Assembly (NCBI GenBank): GCA_940337035.1
Contig: OW679203.1
Span: 73,795,061 to 73,859,060, forward strand
Direction: 5' to 3'
DNA length: 64,000 nucleotides
DNA from: Agriotes lineatus
Lineage: Eukaryota; Arthropoda; Insecta; Coleoptera; Elateridae
In this document: positions 34,942-45,740 of the stretch, one piece after another
Layout: every line of letters starts with the position of its first letter
How positions within the stretch are numbered: position 1 is the first letter of the stretch
Notes under the pieces: generated by a model
Told to the model about the DNA's origin: nothing
Databases searched by the model: none
What the model saw: the letters and a program-made list of their open reading frames with translations, nothing else
Program-made: the position numbers and the translations under genes

Positions 34942-35108
34942 AAGCAACTTACAAGAACGGTTTTAAAATAAACAAACCAGGATTAACAGGCATTCCTGAA
35001 GACATAAACGCCAAGATAAGCCCTGACTATGGAGAACTGCGAACCACACCTCTTGAATGTGTTGATCTAATTCCATCCCGTAGCTTGGGGGATTCACCAG
35101 ATCCTTAA
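34942..35108 (+). CDS. Candidate terminal exon, unknown protein
   Basis: A pyrimidine-rich run ends in TTGTTATTTAG (acceptor AG at 34940-34941). The following frame reads ATYKNGFKINKPGLTGIPED, then INAKISPDYGELRTTPLECV, then DLIPSRSLGDSPDP and a TAA at 35106-35108. The open frame coincides with the acceptor, and codon use is less AT-biased than the flanks. AATAAA-like words follow at about 35393. I do not recognise the protein. It could be the last exon of a host gene, or a chance frame; at 55 codons chance is quite possible. Confidence 0.3.
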
Positions 35109-36785
35109 GTATAAATTACGTGGTGCCTTTCGAACATCAAGTCTGAGCTATTTAAAAACACCCACAAGTCTAATGCTGTTGAACTCAACCCGACTACATC
35201 TAGCTCGAACACATCATTATTGCAGGGTTGATTAGTTTTGTGAATCACGCTTGTTGTAAACGTCATTACTAATATCGTCGTCTGCCTTCCATCGCGTAGC
35301 TTTGATTGTGTTTAAAATGGCGCTGCAAAGCAGATCAGGTACCTATTTGTTATAAACAATGTTTTGTGATTTAATTACCATTCTGCCCTGTAATAAACAC
35401 GGCTAGACGTTTTCCCAATTTAATGTTTTTATTTTTTAGTAAAACTGGCGACCACCAAATAAACAATAGCACTAGTTGAACGCCACAAAAATGTTCCAAA
35501 GATAATTAAGAGGTATACTCGTATAATGCATTACTAATAATTATCTTAATAAAAAGTGAACAAAATTATTGAAAAATTCATCATTGAAGATGTGAAGACC
35601 TTAAATAATTTAAGTAGGATGTACTTACCGCAGTAGTCTTTCTTTTTTCTCTCCTTTTCAGAAGCAGGTTCCTCTTAAGCATTGCCTTCAGTTGAGTGAT
35701 ATAAAGAGACAGCGAGTTCTCCATTTTATTTGCTTAATGTTGTACTTGACTATGATCACATGACAGTTACAATTACACTCTGCATCCACTGAAACAAAAA
35801 TAATAGTTTTAACCAAATATTTCAGTTAAACCAGTGTATTGGATTTGTTTAAACGTTTCAGTTCCGAGTAGTTCATATTCTAACGAATAGATTCCTAAAT
35901 ATTATCAATATGAGAAAAATATCATCGGTGGATCAGTATTAAATTACTTCATAGAGGCATAGAAAAAAATGTAACTATTTACTCTGGTTTAGGTTAAATT
36001 TGCCTCTTTCCACACATTTTGGTAGGAGTTAACATTGAGTCCTTTCATATAAAAAGTATAAAGTAATGGTATATATAAGTAAATGGATGCCTTGCACAAT
36101 AACGTTATATTATCTAATCATTGGAGTATAAACAGCCTGACATTATTGTGCTTCAGCTTGAAAGGCAGCGATTGAAATCCAACTGCACTAATAACTTAAA
36201 GGCCATTCAGTGACGGCTGCTATTATCAGGGCTGTCAATATTCTGAATCGCTTGCAGTAAACCGTGTAAGCTATTGTATTTTACTGTAAACATATCTAAA
36301 CGGAAAATTTTTGCAGTTTAAATACACTAAGAAACCTTTGTAGTGTGGAAGAAAATATAAAATTGTAAGTTCACGTAAATGCAACGGTGGTCTGTATTTC
36401 TACCTTGTGTTTGAAATTTAAAAGGCCTAAATAAAAGAGTAAAATTTGCAGATTTACCTGCTATCTAAAGTAAAGTCTAATTTATTGTTTTTCCTGGATT
36501 ACTGGTTATCAGTTCTGCTGCAGTTACTGATGTTGAAGATTTCAGTTATTAAAAATTTTGTTGATTTGATATAATTATGATATCCAGATAGTAAGTGGGC
36601 AAATGTTTTTATTGCTTTTTCAGCTGATATGAACCTTGGTTTGGTATTAACATCGAAGCGTTTAAAGTAGCTGATAGTATTTATTGTTTTTCCTTCAGCC
36701 TTCAATAGTTGTGTGGTTTATAAACAAAAACAGATTAAGAACAAATATATTGAAATTCACTGCCGCAGCTATTTCTAGATGTATA
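35109..36785. other. No gene or element recognised
   Basis: AT-rich DNA with no clear feature. Confidence 0.5.
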
Positions 36786-36789
36786 TTTC

Positions 36790-37450
36790 TTCGAGTAGTT
36801 ATCGGTATATTTTCCATTAAACTGAGAGTGTCCATTCTTCTTTGAACAAGCCCTGGTCGCACGCTTTCCGCCGTGTAAATAACTGCATCCAGCTAAATTG
36901 AATATTGTCTAATACTAAGCAATGCACATTGTGAATTGCCGCTATACTGAATGTGCTATCTTGAGTTGAGCATTTCCCATGTCTTCTAATTTAGATGATA
37001 CATGTTTTCAAACGTTGAAAAATTGACCGCTTTAGGCGGACCTTTTTTAGTACAGCCCCGTTGAAAGCGTTGTAACGCCTTAAGCGAACAGGTTATAAAT
37101 ATTCTTCTTAACTGTGGATTTGTACCATATGCAAACACCTGTTAGGTATTTTCTTATCGGGCGATGTAATGTCACGACTAATTCGTAAGGATTGTTTTGG
37201 TTAGCATTGTTTGTTGCCGTTATTTTCTACAGCCGGAGCTCGCATAAATGTTTTTCAAGTGTTGTCTTAATATAGTTGGTTTCAAATTACATACTGGGTA
37301 ACTTATTTGTGAAGCGGAATGCAGTTAACATAAATTCTTGAAGTAAGATAATCATTTGAAAAATTAGAACGCAAGGAAAGTCATATTTGGAAGTTGCACA
37401 TTTCATCTAGCCGAGAGAAAGCTTCCTCAGAAAACCTCAATTTCATCCCC
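36790..37450 (+). repeat. Dispersed repeat family A
   Basis: Carries the family series: CAGCTAAATTGAATATT, AAGCAATGCACATTG, GTAACGCCTTAAGCGAA, GAAGCGGAATGCAGTTAAC, TTGAAGTAAGATAATC and CGCAAGGAAAGTCATATTTGG. Same orientation as all other copies. It has GTTGTAACGCCTTAAGCG in common with the 13.4-kb copy. Confidence 0.6.
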
Positions 37451-38005
37451 GGCAGACACATCAGGTGACGCCTAATATACACCACACTGATTGGCCTCCA
37501 TAGCTCTAAGGTTTACTTTGGTTTGGTTTTTGTGATGGTATTTCTCTTGATCTAACAATTTTTCTAAATAATTTAGTAATCTCTCTTATGAAAAAGAATC
37601 TACCATAAAAGGCAGCAGTGTTTAGTCTTCGCAGTTGACCTAAGTAAGTCCTTTACGGTGTCTAACACGTTAGAAAGGACAATAATATTTATTTACATCT
37701 TTTTCTATTATTTTTTTTTCGCTTTTACGCGCCAAAACATGAGATAGCAAACGGAAACACGTTGGAAAGTCCATGACAGAGTGCTACTTTAAGAAAAAGT
37801 AGCATTCATATTAAATTACTAGATATATCGACATTGTTTGCCACATTACAAGTTTAATCTTTTTTTTCTTTCCTAGCCAAAAATCTCCTTCGTTATTTCG
37901 TCTCTTATCTTCTTAATATAGTTGTTGTGACAATTGTTTATTGTTTTGAATAATTGCTCAAGTTTATATCATATTCTTCTGTAAGACTATATGTCATGTC
38001 AGTTT
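37451..38005. other. No gene or element recognised
   Basis: AT-rich DNA between two family-A blocks; no LINE motif was found, unlike the equivalent gap at 30.1-30.7 kb. Confidence 0.45.
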
Positions 38006-38009
38006 GAGA

Positions 38010-39215
38010 ATTGACGCCGTCGCTACTTTTTATGTATAAAGAACAAGGAATTTATCACGTTGAACTCCTTCTAGTGCCGATATTTCAGGCAGGGTATAGA
38101 TCAGTAGTAGTGAATCATGTATTCAATGTTTGGCCAATGACTACTTTGCCGGATATATCCAGCTTGTAAGGCAGGCTATCAAGCTGAAAGCCCAATTCCG
38201 TCTCGTTTGAGTGTTGTGGAATTTCACCGCAATCGCTGCATTGCATATATTTGAAAGAACCTCCGTATAGTCCCGCTATCAATCGATTTACTAACCACTC
38301 TGTATACTAGCGGTTAGTCTTGCCGAAGCTTGGAACACCTCTCACTATCAGCGTGTAGATCGACGCCGATTGTTTGTAACTACTCTTTGAATTGCCGTCG
38401 TCCAGTCTTTATTCGACCACCCGACGCAACTTTGAGAAAAACCTCCCGTTACATCACATGTAGATTGTTACAGTTATACCAAGCTTCGCCATCCACGCTC
38501 AGTCTCGGTAAATGACCGTCTTCAATCATAGCATCATTGCCGTTTACTTTGTTGCACTCCGCTGAGCTGTTGATCATGTTTTTACTGCACGATTTGCGAA
38601 TATCTTATATGGACTAAGCTAAAAATGCTTTGCATGCGTGAATTACCGCCAATTTTGTATGTTATAGGTAAATAACGCAATTGTGAAATACGTTTTGATG
38701 TGTATTCTCGTTAGAAGTGCGGTACACCTTAAGCGATCTGCGCCAGTTGATCAGGCGATCCTCTGCTAGGATTTTTGCTTATCGCTCGGCGTAACGTCTC
38801 GAGCAGGTAGAATTCTTAGGAATTGTTTTGTTACCTTTGTCGTCGCGGTTTTAGTTTTTAGCTGGAACCCGCTTAAATGTATTAGTATGAAAGTTATTTT
38901 ACTGGATGTCCTAAGTTTACTGTGGAAATTTGCTTTGTAAAGCGTGTTCTTGCAGTAAGATAAGCGTTGGTAAATCTCGCAATGTAAGTTACATGTGGAG
39001 CTAAACACGCCTCCCGTCACCGATGTGATTTTTTTTGTGAAACTCCCCTAGTCCGTCATTGGCAGACAGGTGGCATGCACAAGTCTAACACGAATTTGTT
39101 CCCGTATATTCTCAGGTACAACCGTTTTGACTACCGCGAGCGAGCCCCTGTTCTTTTAATCTATGGCGCACCTCTTACCACAGCAGCTACTAGTACGAGC
39201 AATCTTTAAGCTTGT
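38010..39215 (+). repeat. Dispersed repeat family A, longest copy
   Basis: This copy joins three blocks seen separately elsewhere: the leading block (as at 30785-31335), the middle block (GCATGCGTGAATTACCGCCA, TACACCTTAAGCGATCTG, CTTGCAGTAAGATAAGCG, CTCCCGTCACCGA) and a tail. The tail GTGGCATGC...TTCCCGTATATT...TTTTGACTACCGCGAGCGAG...CTGTTCTTTTAAT also occurs at 60478-60610. The full unit is therefore at least about 1.2 kb. No open frame of note. Confidence 0.6.
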
Positions 39216-39420
39216 CGCAAACGGGACTCCTGTGATATATTGATGTTTGGCAGCAATATTTACGTGGGTGGGCTGAAAAATAATGCACACATGCTTGTAG
39301 AACGCGAACACAATGATATACGGAGACGCGCAAGGTTGTATTCGGAAGCTACATTCTTCCTTTATACGAATGCCAAGTTTGAAGGAATTTCGTTCACTAA
39401 TTCGTTTTTTAGTAGATGAA

Positions 39421-39727
39421 GTATGGAGACGTGTTATCGTGATATGTCAACGCGACTTAAACAGCGCGCGGTTAAAGAATTTTTAACTGCTGAAAACGTG
39501 ATTCCTACTGAGATGCATCGCCATTTAAAGGCATTTCTGGTGACGATACAGTTGATAGGACTACTGTGAATCGATGCGTAATAACATTTTGTGGTTGCGA
39601 GCTCGGAAAAGCCGTATTTCATGACGAAAAACACAGCGGACGTCCGATCACTGCCACAGACGATGAACATCGCAAACGCGTCGACAATATGATCCAAAAT
39701 GACCGTCGGTTTGCAATAAACTTTTGA
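39421..39727 (+). pseudogene. Mariner transposase N-terminus, left arm
   Basis: The frame reads MSTRLKQRAVKEFLTAENV, TEMHRHLKA, then after a small frameshift SGDDTVDRTTVNRC, CELGKAVFHDEKHSGRP, DDEHRKRVDNMIQND. Then it runs out in RRFAINF and a stop at the palindrome centre. This is the paired helix-turn-helix region of mariner transposases (EIHRRLKAVYG...TVNRW...HDEKRSGRP). It would bind the terminal repeats. The D,D(34)D catalytic domain is absent. Confidence 0.85.
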
Positions 39728-40030
39728 GTGATTTGCCATTCATTTTGGACCAAATTGTCGACGCGTTTGCTATGTTCATCGTCTGTGGCTGTGATCAGAC
39801 GTTCGCTGTGTTTTTCGTCATCAAATACGGCTTTTCCGAGCTCGCAACCACAAAATGTTATTACTCATCGATTCACAGTAGTGCTATCAACAGTATCGTC
39901 ACCATAAACGGCCTTTAAACGGCGATGAATCTCAATAGGTATCACGTTTCCAGAAGTTAAAAATTCTTTAATCGCGCGCTGTTTAAGTCGCGTTGACATA
40001 GCACGATAACACGTCTCCATACCTGCGCTA
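39703..40030 (-). pseudogene. Mariner transposase N-terminus, right arm
   Basis: The inverted partner of the left-arm frame, and better preserved: MSTRLKQRAIKEFLTSGNV, PIEIHRRLKAVYGDDTVD, TTVNRWVITF, LGKAVF, KRVDNLVQNEWQITQKFIA. The last words extend further along mariner than the left arm does. Above the methionine the frame is also open to about 40179 but that part lies in the 5' untranslated/TIR region. Confidence 0.85.
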
Positions 40031-40189
40031 CTAAAAAACAAACTGGTGAACGAAACTCCTTCAAACTTGGCATGCGCATAAAGGAAGGATATACCTTCCG
40101 AATACAACCATGCGCGTTTCCGTAGGTCATTGCGTTCACGTTCTACAAGCATATGTGCATTACTTTTCAGCCCACCCACGTATATATGT

Positions 40190-40795
40190 TTTCAGTGTTT
40201 CCAGATATCAGCATTTGTGTTTCTCCCTCTTCCTCTTTGTGCAACGTTTGGTCTCGCTAACGTTAGTGATGACATCCAAAATTGAGAATATTTTTCACTC
40301 ACGGTAATTTTAGCTAGTTATTCCACGTTGTTTTTTTTTTATTAATTATTAAAGCAGTGTTTAACAATTTACTCTTGTTTCTTCATTTTCTTGAATATCC
40401 AAGTTGGGAACTCTCTATACATAGTTTTGGATTCTTCGCTAATTAAAAATGTGCTGCCTTATTAGAAATTATACATACTCGAGTATGGATAAGATGAACG
40501 AGGTTCTAACATTGCCTGAATTAAGTGTGGCTATACCTAATATCCGATAGAGACAGGTACGATTATCATGTAGCATGCCTGAAAACTTGGAATAAATACT
40601 GCAAGGTATTTAGACTGGAATACCTCACATAGCACAACAATAACCCGACCCAGATATGCAAAACAGACTGGACGGCTGCAATAACATATAAATTGTTGGT
40701 AATAGTTTCTAAAAAGTAGTCGTTACAAGAGAATAATCAATAGCCATTTATCGCATAAGAATTCCTGAGATTGTTAATTAAGAATCGCTGTGTGA
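40190..40795. other. No gene or element recognised
   Basis: AT-rich DNA after the mariner palindrome. Confidence 0.5.
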
Positions 40796-40799
40796 CTTC

Positions 40800-41370
40800 A
40801 CACAATCTTAAGTGGGCCTTTGATGCCCTCAGGCGCTTCAGTCAGCATAACAAAAGGTGTGACTAACAAAAGGGTAGAAGCAAGATTCATGTCAAGAATT
40901 ACAGGAATTTCCTATTGGTTGTTAGAGTAAATGGGTCTGCTCTGGCTGTACTACTATCAGCTGATCTCGTTGAAGGTTCTGATGGTAATACAAAGGACCT
41001 CTAATTGGATGAATATCAAATTTCTTACATACTAGCTGATGTGCACTTATCTAAATGGTATTCATGCAAATGACTGCCAAGTAAAGTACCTAGGTCCATT
41101 GTTATGTAGGTTAGCAAAGCAGCGATAAAACAATGAACTCGATTCTCAAAACTAAGACAAGGGCGCGTATCATGCCAAGGAAACTATTAAAGGAATGAGT
41201 TATATAAAACACCTTGTAGTTTTGAAAGCTAGCGTGCTGATTAATTCCGTGATTATATTGATTTCCCGGAGGCCAAATCTGTTACGGGCGCATAATTCGG
41301 TATCAAGGAGGCGTCGAAATAAATCTCCTGTAAACTGGAAGTTCTTGCTTAGAATGTAAAAAGTGTACAT
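40800..41370 (+). other. Possible very old LINE relic
   Basis: Words such as DCQVKYLGPLL and LVVLKASVLINSV resemble the VKYLGVxLD and C-terminal 'thumb' region of Jockey-like reverse transcriptases. They need several frame changes and lack the catalytic motif. The evidence is weak. Confidence 0.2.
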
Positions 41371-42420
41371 ATACCTATAGCTAGCTGAGTGTGGAGTGCA
41401 GTTATACGTAGTTAAACCTCTTGATAATTTTCGAGCTTTCCTTTTAAAATCAAGCTTTACCTTTCAGGTTATTCTAAACTTCTGTATATTGCATTGGTCT
41501 CAAAAACGTACTACTAAACTACTATAGGATTCACATAACTTTGAGGTACAAGATTATGAAGTTTTCAAATAAAGCCCACTTCTGATACAATGACAAAAGC
41601 GCTTCGAGCAATTCTAGAACTATTAAATCTACGTCTCAAGTATTTCCTTGTGCATTGACCTATTTTTCCATTGAGCTTATAATCTAGAAATGCCTTTACC
41701 GAAGTTTTATAATAGCTAAAATGTAATCCCCACATCCAAAATGGGATTCTACAGACCAGCTTTTTATGGACGACTCATGCGCGTTACTTTGGTATAAGGT
41801 ATAAGTGAAATATTTTTATGCTTTATTAACATGCCAATCATCTCGAAGTCTCCACACCGAGATTTATAAAAACAGTTGGATTCATTATGTTTCATTCACT
41901 TTAAAAATCTTTATGAAGTTGGCCTGAAGACAAAAGTGTGTAATCGTAATAATGTTAATTATCAAGCAGTCTAACCAAGTTAGATTCATTACTGTACTTA
42001 TACTTATAGATGATCTACTTAACGAGACCATTCTATTAACCGCTTATATATTGCAATGAACACTTTTAAAGCATCTAAAATGATGATAACAATTAATCTC
42101 AAGCACTTCAAATATTATTTTATAAAATGTTCTATAAATTTGCTAGTTAAATTTTTTCGAATTGTATGAATAGCATTGAGTTTGAGTTAATAATCTGGCT
42201 TTTCACAGTAGGCCAACAAAGAAAAAGAGGAGCCCCTGTTCGTCGTGGGACTTGCTGTGGGAACACCTGATGTTCTATTTGGCATCAGAGAAGCCAAATA
42301 AAGTTAGAAAGTTATCCTAAAGATAGAATTTGGTAAAAGTTTTAAAGTGGCGTCGCTTTTGGACATTTCCGAAAAAAGCGCATCATGAGTGTTTTGTTGT
42401 GGCGTCTATTTACTTACGTT
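41371..42420. other. No gene or element recognised
   Basis: AT-rich DNA with no clear feature. Confidence 0.5.
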
Positions 42421-42425
42421 TTTAA

Positions 42426-42740
42426 GGTAAAAAAGGTCGAAGGTAGTTTTAATTCACCCAACTGGAGGGAGGTTGCTAGAGGAGCCTTGCGTCCCTCTTC
42501 AACCAAGAGCAGGAATTACATGATGGGTGAGAGAAAGCAGGGGTGGAGAATGAAAAAAAGGCCAGGAAAGATAGAAAAGTACTGCCCTGGCATTTGCCTC
42601 AAAGAAGGTACTATGCTGACATAGGAAAACCACATAAAAACCCGAATTAGAGCCGCCGCGCCGGCCGAGGAAATCGAACAAACGACCTCCCGAATGCTGC
42701 ATAGGCGTGTTAACCTCTAACCCACAGAGTTCAGTCTGAG
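42426..42740 (-). mobile_element. tRNA-derived SINE, copy 2
   Basis: Reverse-complement copy of the SINE at 6280-6592. On the minus strand it has GAGGTTAACACGCC (A box region), GCATTCGGGAGGTCG, GTTCGATTTCC (B box), ATTCGGGTTTTTATGTGG, GGGCAGTACTTTTCTATC and a pyrimidine-rich 3' end. It has a short GCCGGCGCGGCGG insertion after the B box absent from copy 1. I found no clear target duplication. Confidence 0.85.
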
Positions 42741-43505
42741 AGTATATATTTGTCTTCTTTCGCGTCTTTAAGAAGATAATAGCTAAGCACCACTGCTCCA
42801 CCGACCGTTCCTGAGGGACGCTTTCGAGAACACCGAGCTATAATGCTAGTAATGGTCTCACATACACATTGGCTATAAATCAGCATACATTCATTTCATT
42901 TTTAACCTTGTAAGTTATTCCGAAGTCTATACGCTGGGACTGTATATAAATCAAGCTAGATTCTAATACAAACGTTTTTACAAAGATGACATATTATGGG
43001 CTTCTGTTTAAAAACCGTTCTTGGGTGACCTAGACGAGGTCATGGAGTGATAACGTGGACAAAGCCATGAGACTGGCAGAATAGAAACCAATTGTGAGGA
43101 CAGTAGAGAGAAGGACGGTGTACATATGTGGAGCGATTAAAAATAAATTGGTAGCGGGAGCCCTTGAAAAATATTACCTCTGTCTACATTGCAATTCATA
43201 AAACTGCATTGGAACTACAATTAACTGTATTATTAGTTCATGCGACTTTAGCACAGTCTAATAAGCTATAAAAATATGCAAAAATATGCAATTTTAACGA
43301 AATTTATAAATGAAATTGATATGTAACGTTAAAGCAACATGAGGATAAGTTAAAGAAAATTTAAAAAAATGTTTAATATTTAAAATTCTGTCAACAAAAA
43401 GCATGCTACGGATTAGGCAAGCTTTACTGTTTTCAATGGTTCCCGCGATCAAGTTTATTTTTGATATCTCTGTATGTGATTAAATAGATTTCAGATTTTC
43501 AGATC
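42741..43505. other. No gene recognised
   Basis: AT-rich DNA; the lower part (43400-43505) may be 3' untranslated sequence of the CR1-like LINE that begins just above it. Confidence 0.4.
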
Positions 43506-43669
43506 TATTTCAGATCAAATTTTCGAATGCCATAAATGAAACGTAGACAACTATCTTGAACTAATTGTATTCGGTTACAGTCTCTACTACTTATACACGA
43601 ACCATATACCAAATCACTAAAATTAAAACGAGAGAGCCCGCAGACTTCAGCTAATAAAACTTTGGTATA

Positions 43670-44796
43670 GTATTCCAACCAGAAATTGGAAAGCTACTTT
43701 AAATCAGGCCAGCATTGAGAACAGTAAGTCACTTCGTAAAATGACATTCAGTGACACGTCGATAATAACCTTCAAATTTGACATTTCCATTGGGAATTTT
43801 GGAAGACATATACGTTTTTCAACATTTTCTATGCTAGTATAGGTACCTACGGTCGGAAAGGGACGTTTAGGCGCGCACCTTTAGACGCGCATTATTAGGC
43901 GCGAGCTTTTAGGCGCGAAGCTTTTAGACGCGGACGCTATTAGGCGCCTGGACGTTTAGGCGCCGCAACTTTAGGCGCGGGGACAGTTAGGCGACACATG
44001 AAAGAAATTCACATTATTCTTGATTTTAAAATTTTTTGTTAGGTAATTATGGCAGTCATTAATATTGAAAAAAAATTCAAACCTTCATAAGCAATATATA
44101 TTCAGCTTTTTACGAGCCTTCTTCAGTGTTAAAGTTTTACAAATTTACATATTGAATTTACATTTTATCGATTATGAACAATTAGTTATTTACATTTTTT
44201 ATTTATATGGATAGTTTAACGTGGTGAAATTATATGGTATTTTTCATAATCGATACAATGTAAATTAAATATGTAAATTTGTAAAACTTTAACACTGAAG
44301 AAAGCTCGTAAAAAAGCCGAATATATATTCTTTATGAAGGTTTGAATTTTTTTTAACATTAATGACTGCAATAATTACCTAACAAAAATTTTCAAATCAA
44401 GAATAATGTGAATTTCTTTCATGTGGCGCCTAACTGTCCCCGCGCCTAAAGTTGCGGCGCCTAAACGTCCAGGCGCCTAATAGCGTCCGCGTCTAAAGCG
44501 CTCGGGCCTAAAACTGTGCGCCTAAAGATGCGCGCCTAAACGTCCTAGACCGTCCTACGGTGTAGAAACTGAGGTGAAAGAACTAAAGTAGTACCTACGT
44601 AAACCATGCAAAATGTTACAATGCTTTAACAACAGTTACATTCTACATGTACAATTTACAGATGAACTGTCATTACTTGAAAGCTGCTTGACGTTAGAAA
44701 ATTATTTATTGTTTGTATGAAACCAACTTAGACATGACCTACACTTTCCATGATGTAATTGATTTTAAATAGCTTTCCAATTTTTGGTTGGAATAC
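43670..44796. mobile_element. TIR element (MITE) inserted in the CR1-like LINE
   Basis: The LINE break is bounded by inverted repeats of about 40 bp. The left reads GTATTCCAACCAGAAATTGG, then AAAGCTACTTTAAA; the right is its inverse, TTTAAATAGCTTTCCAA then TTTTTGGTTGGAATAC. TATA lies just outside each end (43666-43669, 44797-44800). The sequence is palindromic there, so whether the target duplication is TA or TATA is ambiguous. Without the nested foldback it would be about 410 bp. No coding capacity. TA and TIR form suggest a Tc1/mariner-type MITE. Confidence 0.75.
43854..44553. mobile_element. Foldback element with TTTAGGCGC phrase arrays
   Basis: A 700-bp element flanked by CCTACGGT (43846-43853 and 44554-44561), an 8-bp target duplication. 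Each arm starts with an array of phrases built on TTTAGGCGC, separated by 4-9 variable bases: CGTTTAGGCGCGC, CTTTAGACGCGC, TTATTAGGCGCGAG, TTTTAGGCGCGAAG and so on, about nine per arm. The right arm mirrors the left nearly phrase for phrase. Inside the arrays an AT-rich arm of about 170 bp (GAAAGAAATTCACATTATTC to TAAAGTTTTACAAATTTACA) is also inverted, leaving a short loop near 44220. No open frame. Foldback-type architecture is clear; the superfamily is not. Confidence 0.88.
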
Positions 44797-45329
44797 TATA
44801 TCATGGGTCATGAAATGCCTGTTGTAACAAAGATGTTTTAAAACAATACGCTTTTTGAATAATTTTATTTACATGTTCGTTAAATCTTAGTTTGTAATCG
44901 ATTTGTAAACCCAGATCACGACCACACTCCGCAACATGAAGCTTACTATTAGCAACTCTCAAATTCAGTTCTTCGATAACCTCAGCTCTATTCTTTTCCG
45001 AACCAAATAAAAGTAATATTGATTTGGTGGAATTAATAACTAAAGAATGTTTATCAGCAAACTCAACAATCTGATCAATATCTGCATTGATCATGTCTTT
45101 AGTCCGCATTGTATTATGCTGCGGGAAAGAATAGCATCATTGAATGTCGTCAGCATATAGGTGAAAATTGCAGTTTCAAATTTTATTTTCAAAATATGAC
45201 GTGTTAATAATATACAACAGCGGACCAAGAATAGAACCTTGAGGTACACTTGTTGCGACACATTGGTAATCTGATATCTGACCGTTTACGAAAACTTTTT
45301 GTGACCTTGGCTCCCGCCACCACTAACTT

Positions 45330-45740
45330 TTGAATGCACGAACCGCGTAATTCGTCTCGTCGAATTGCTTCTCACATTGGGTAGCCAGTCTTACTTGTGT
45401 TCTATGTGAAAACTACCGCCAAATGTTGTAGTGTTTATACTTAGTTACCGTTGTGAGATATGTCTCGGAGCATATCTCCGTTCACAGTGTAGTAATGCCT
45501 TCCAATATAGCAACATTGCGAAATTATTTCGCAGACAACCCCGTATGTTTGTTTTGTTATTACCTTTTCGCGACTCCTTTGTAGCTATCTCAACTTCAAG
45601 ACTGGCCCGTACGATTTTCATGTGTAAAGCGCATTTTGAAGGTATGTAACCATTTTCAAAGGTCCAGAAGTAAGATCTTCTTCCGTCACCAAGGATTAGG
45701 CATAATGCCTGTTTCGAACTTCATGTTAGTTAGAACCTTC
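45330..45740 (+). repeat. Dispersed repeat family A, fragment
   Basis: Contains CGAATTGCTTCTCAC, GAAAACTACCGCCAAATG, TATCTCCGTTCACAGTG and TAATGCCTTC, matching the 3.6-kb copy most closely. Same orientation as the other copies. Confidence 0.5.

Larger units (their letters stand above)
39263..40180. mobile_element. Palindrome of two mariner 5' halves
   Basis: A 918-bp inverted structure between TA dinucleotides (39261-39262 and 40181-40182). Both ends carry CGTGGGTGGGCTGAAAA, one direct and one inverted. The left arm (39263-39702, +) and right arm (39740-40180, -) are near-identical by eye over about 440 bp. Each encodes the N-terminal, DNA-binding half of a mariner transposase. The minus copy continues to about 39703, so the two 3' breaks abut. 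No catalytic DDE half is present in either arm. Confidence 0.9.
43509..45320 (-). mobile_element. CR1/Jockey-like LINE relic, interrupted
   Basis: On the minus strand the reverse transcriptase runs from about 45310 down to 44801 and resumes at 43665 down to 43509. The first part has SVPQGSILGPLLYI, HLYADDIQ, then LVINSTKSILLLFGS, LGLQIDYKLRFNEHVNKI and KAYCFKTSLLQQAFHDP. The second part has KVLLAEVCGLSRFNFSDLVY, GSCISSRDCNRIQLVQDS and CLRFIYGIRKFDL. These are consecutive parts of one CR1/Jockey-type ORF2 (LVLSHFNYCDxVYGxC, then IQNSCLRFIYGIRKxD). The gap between them is an inserted TIR element, itself interrupted. Stops occur at several places, so it is inactive. Confidence 0.85.

Noticed and set aside
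43854..44553. GGCGCC-rich phrase arrays considered as a CpG island or promoter
   Set aside because: The mirrored phrase order in both arms and the 8-bp duplication show a foldback element instead.
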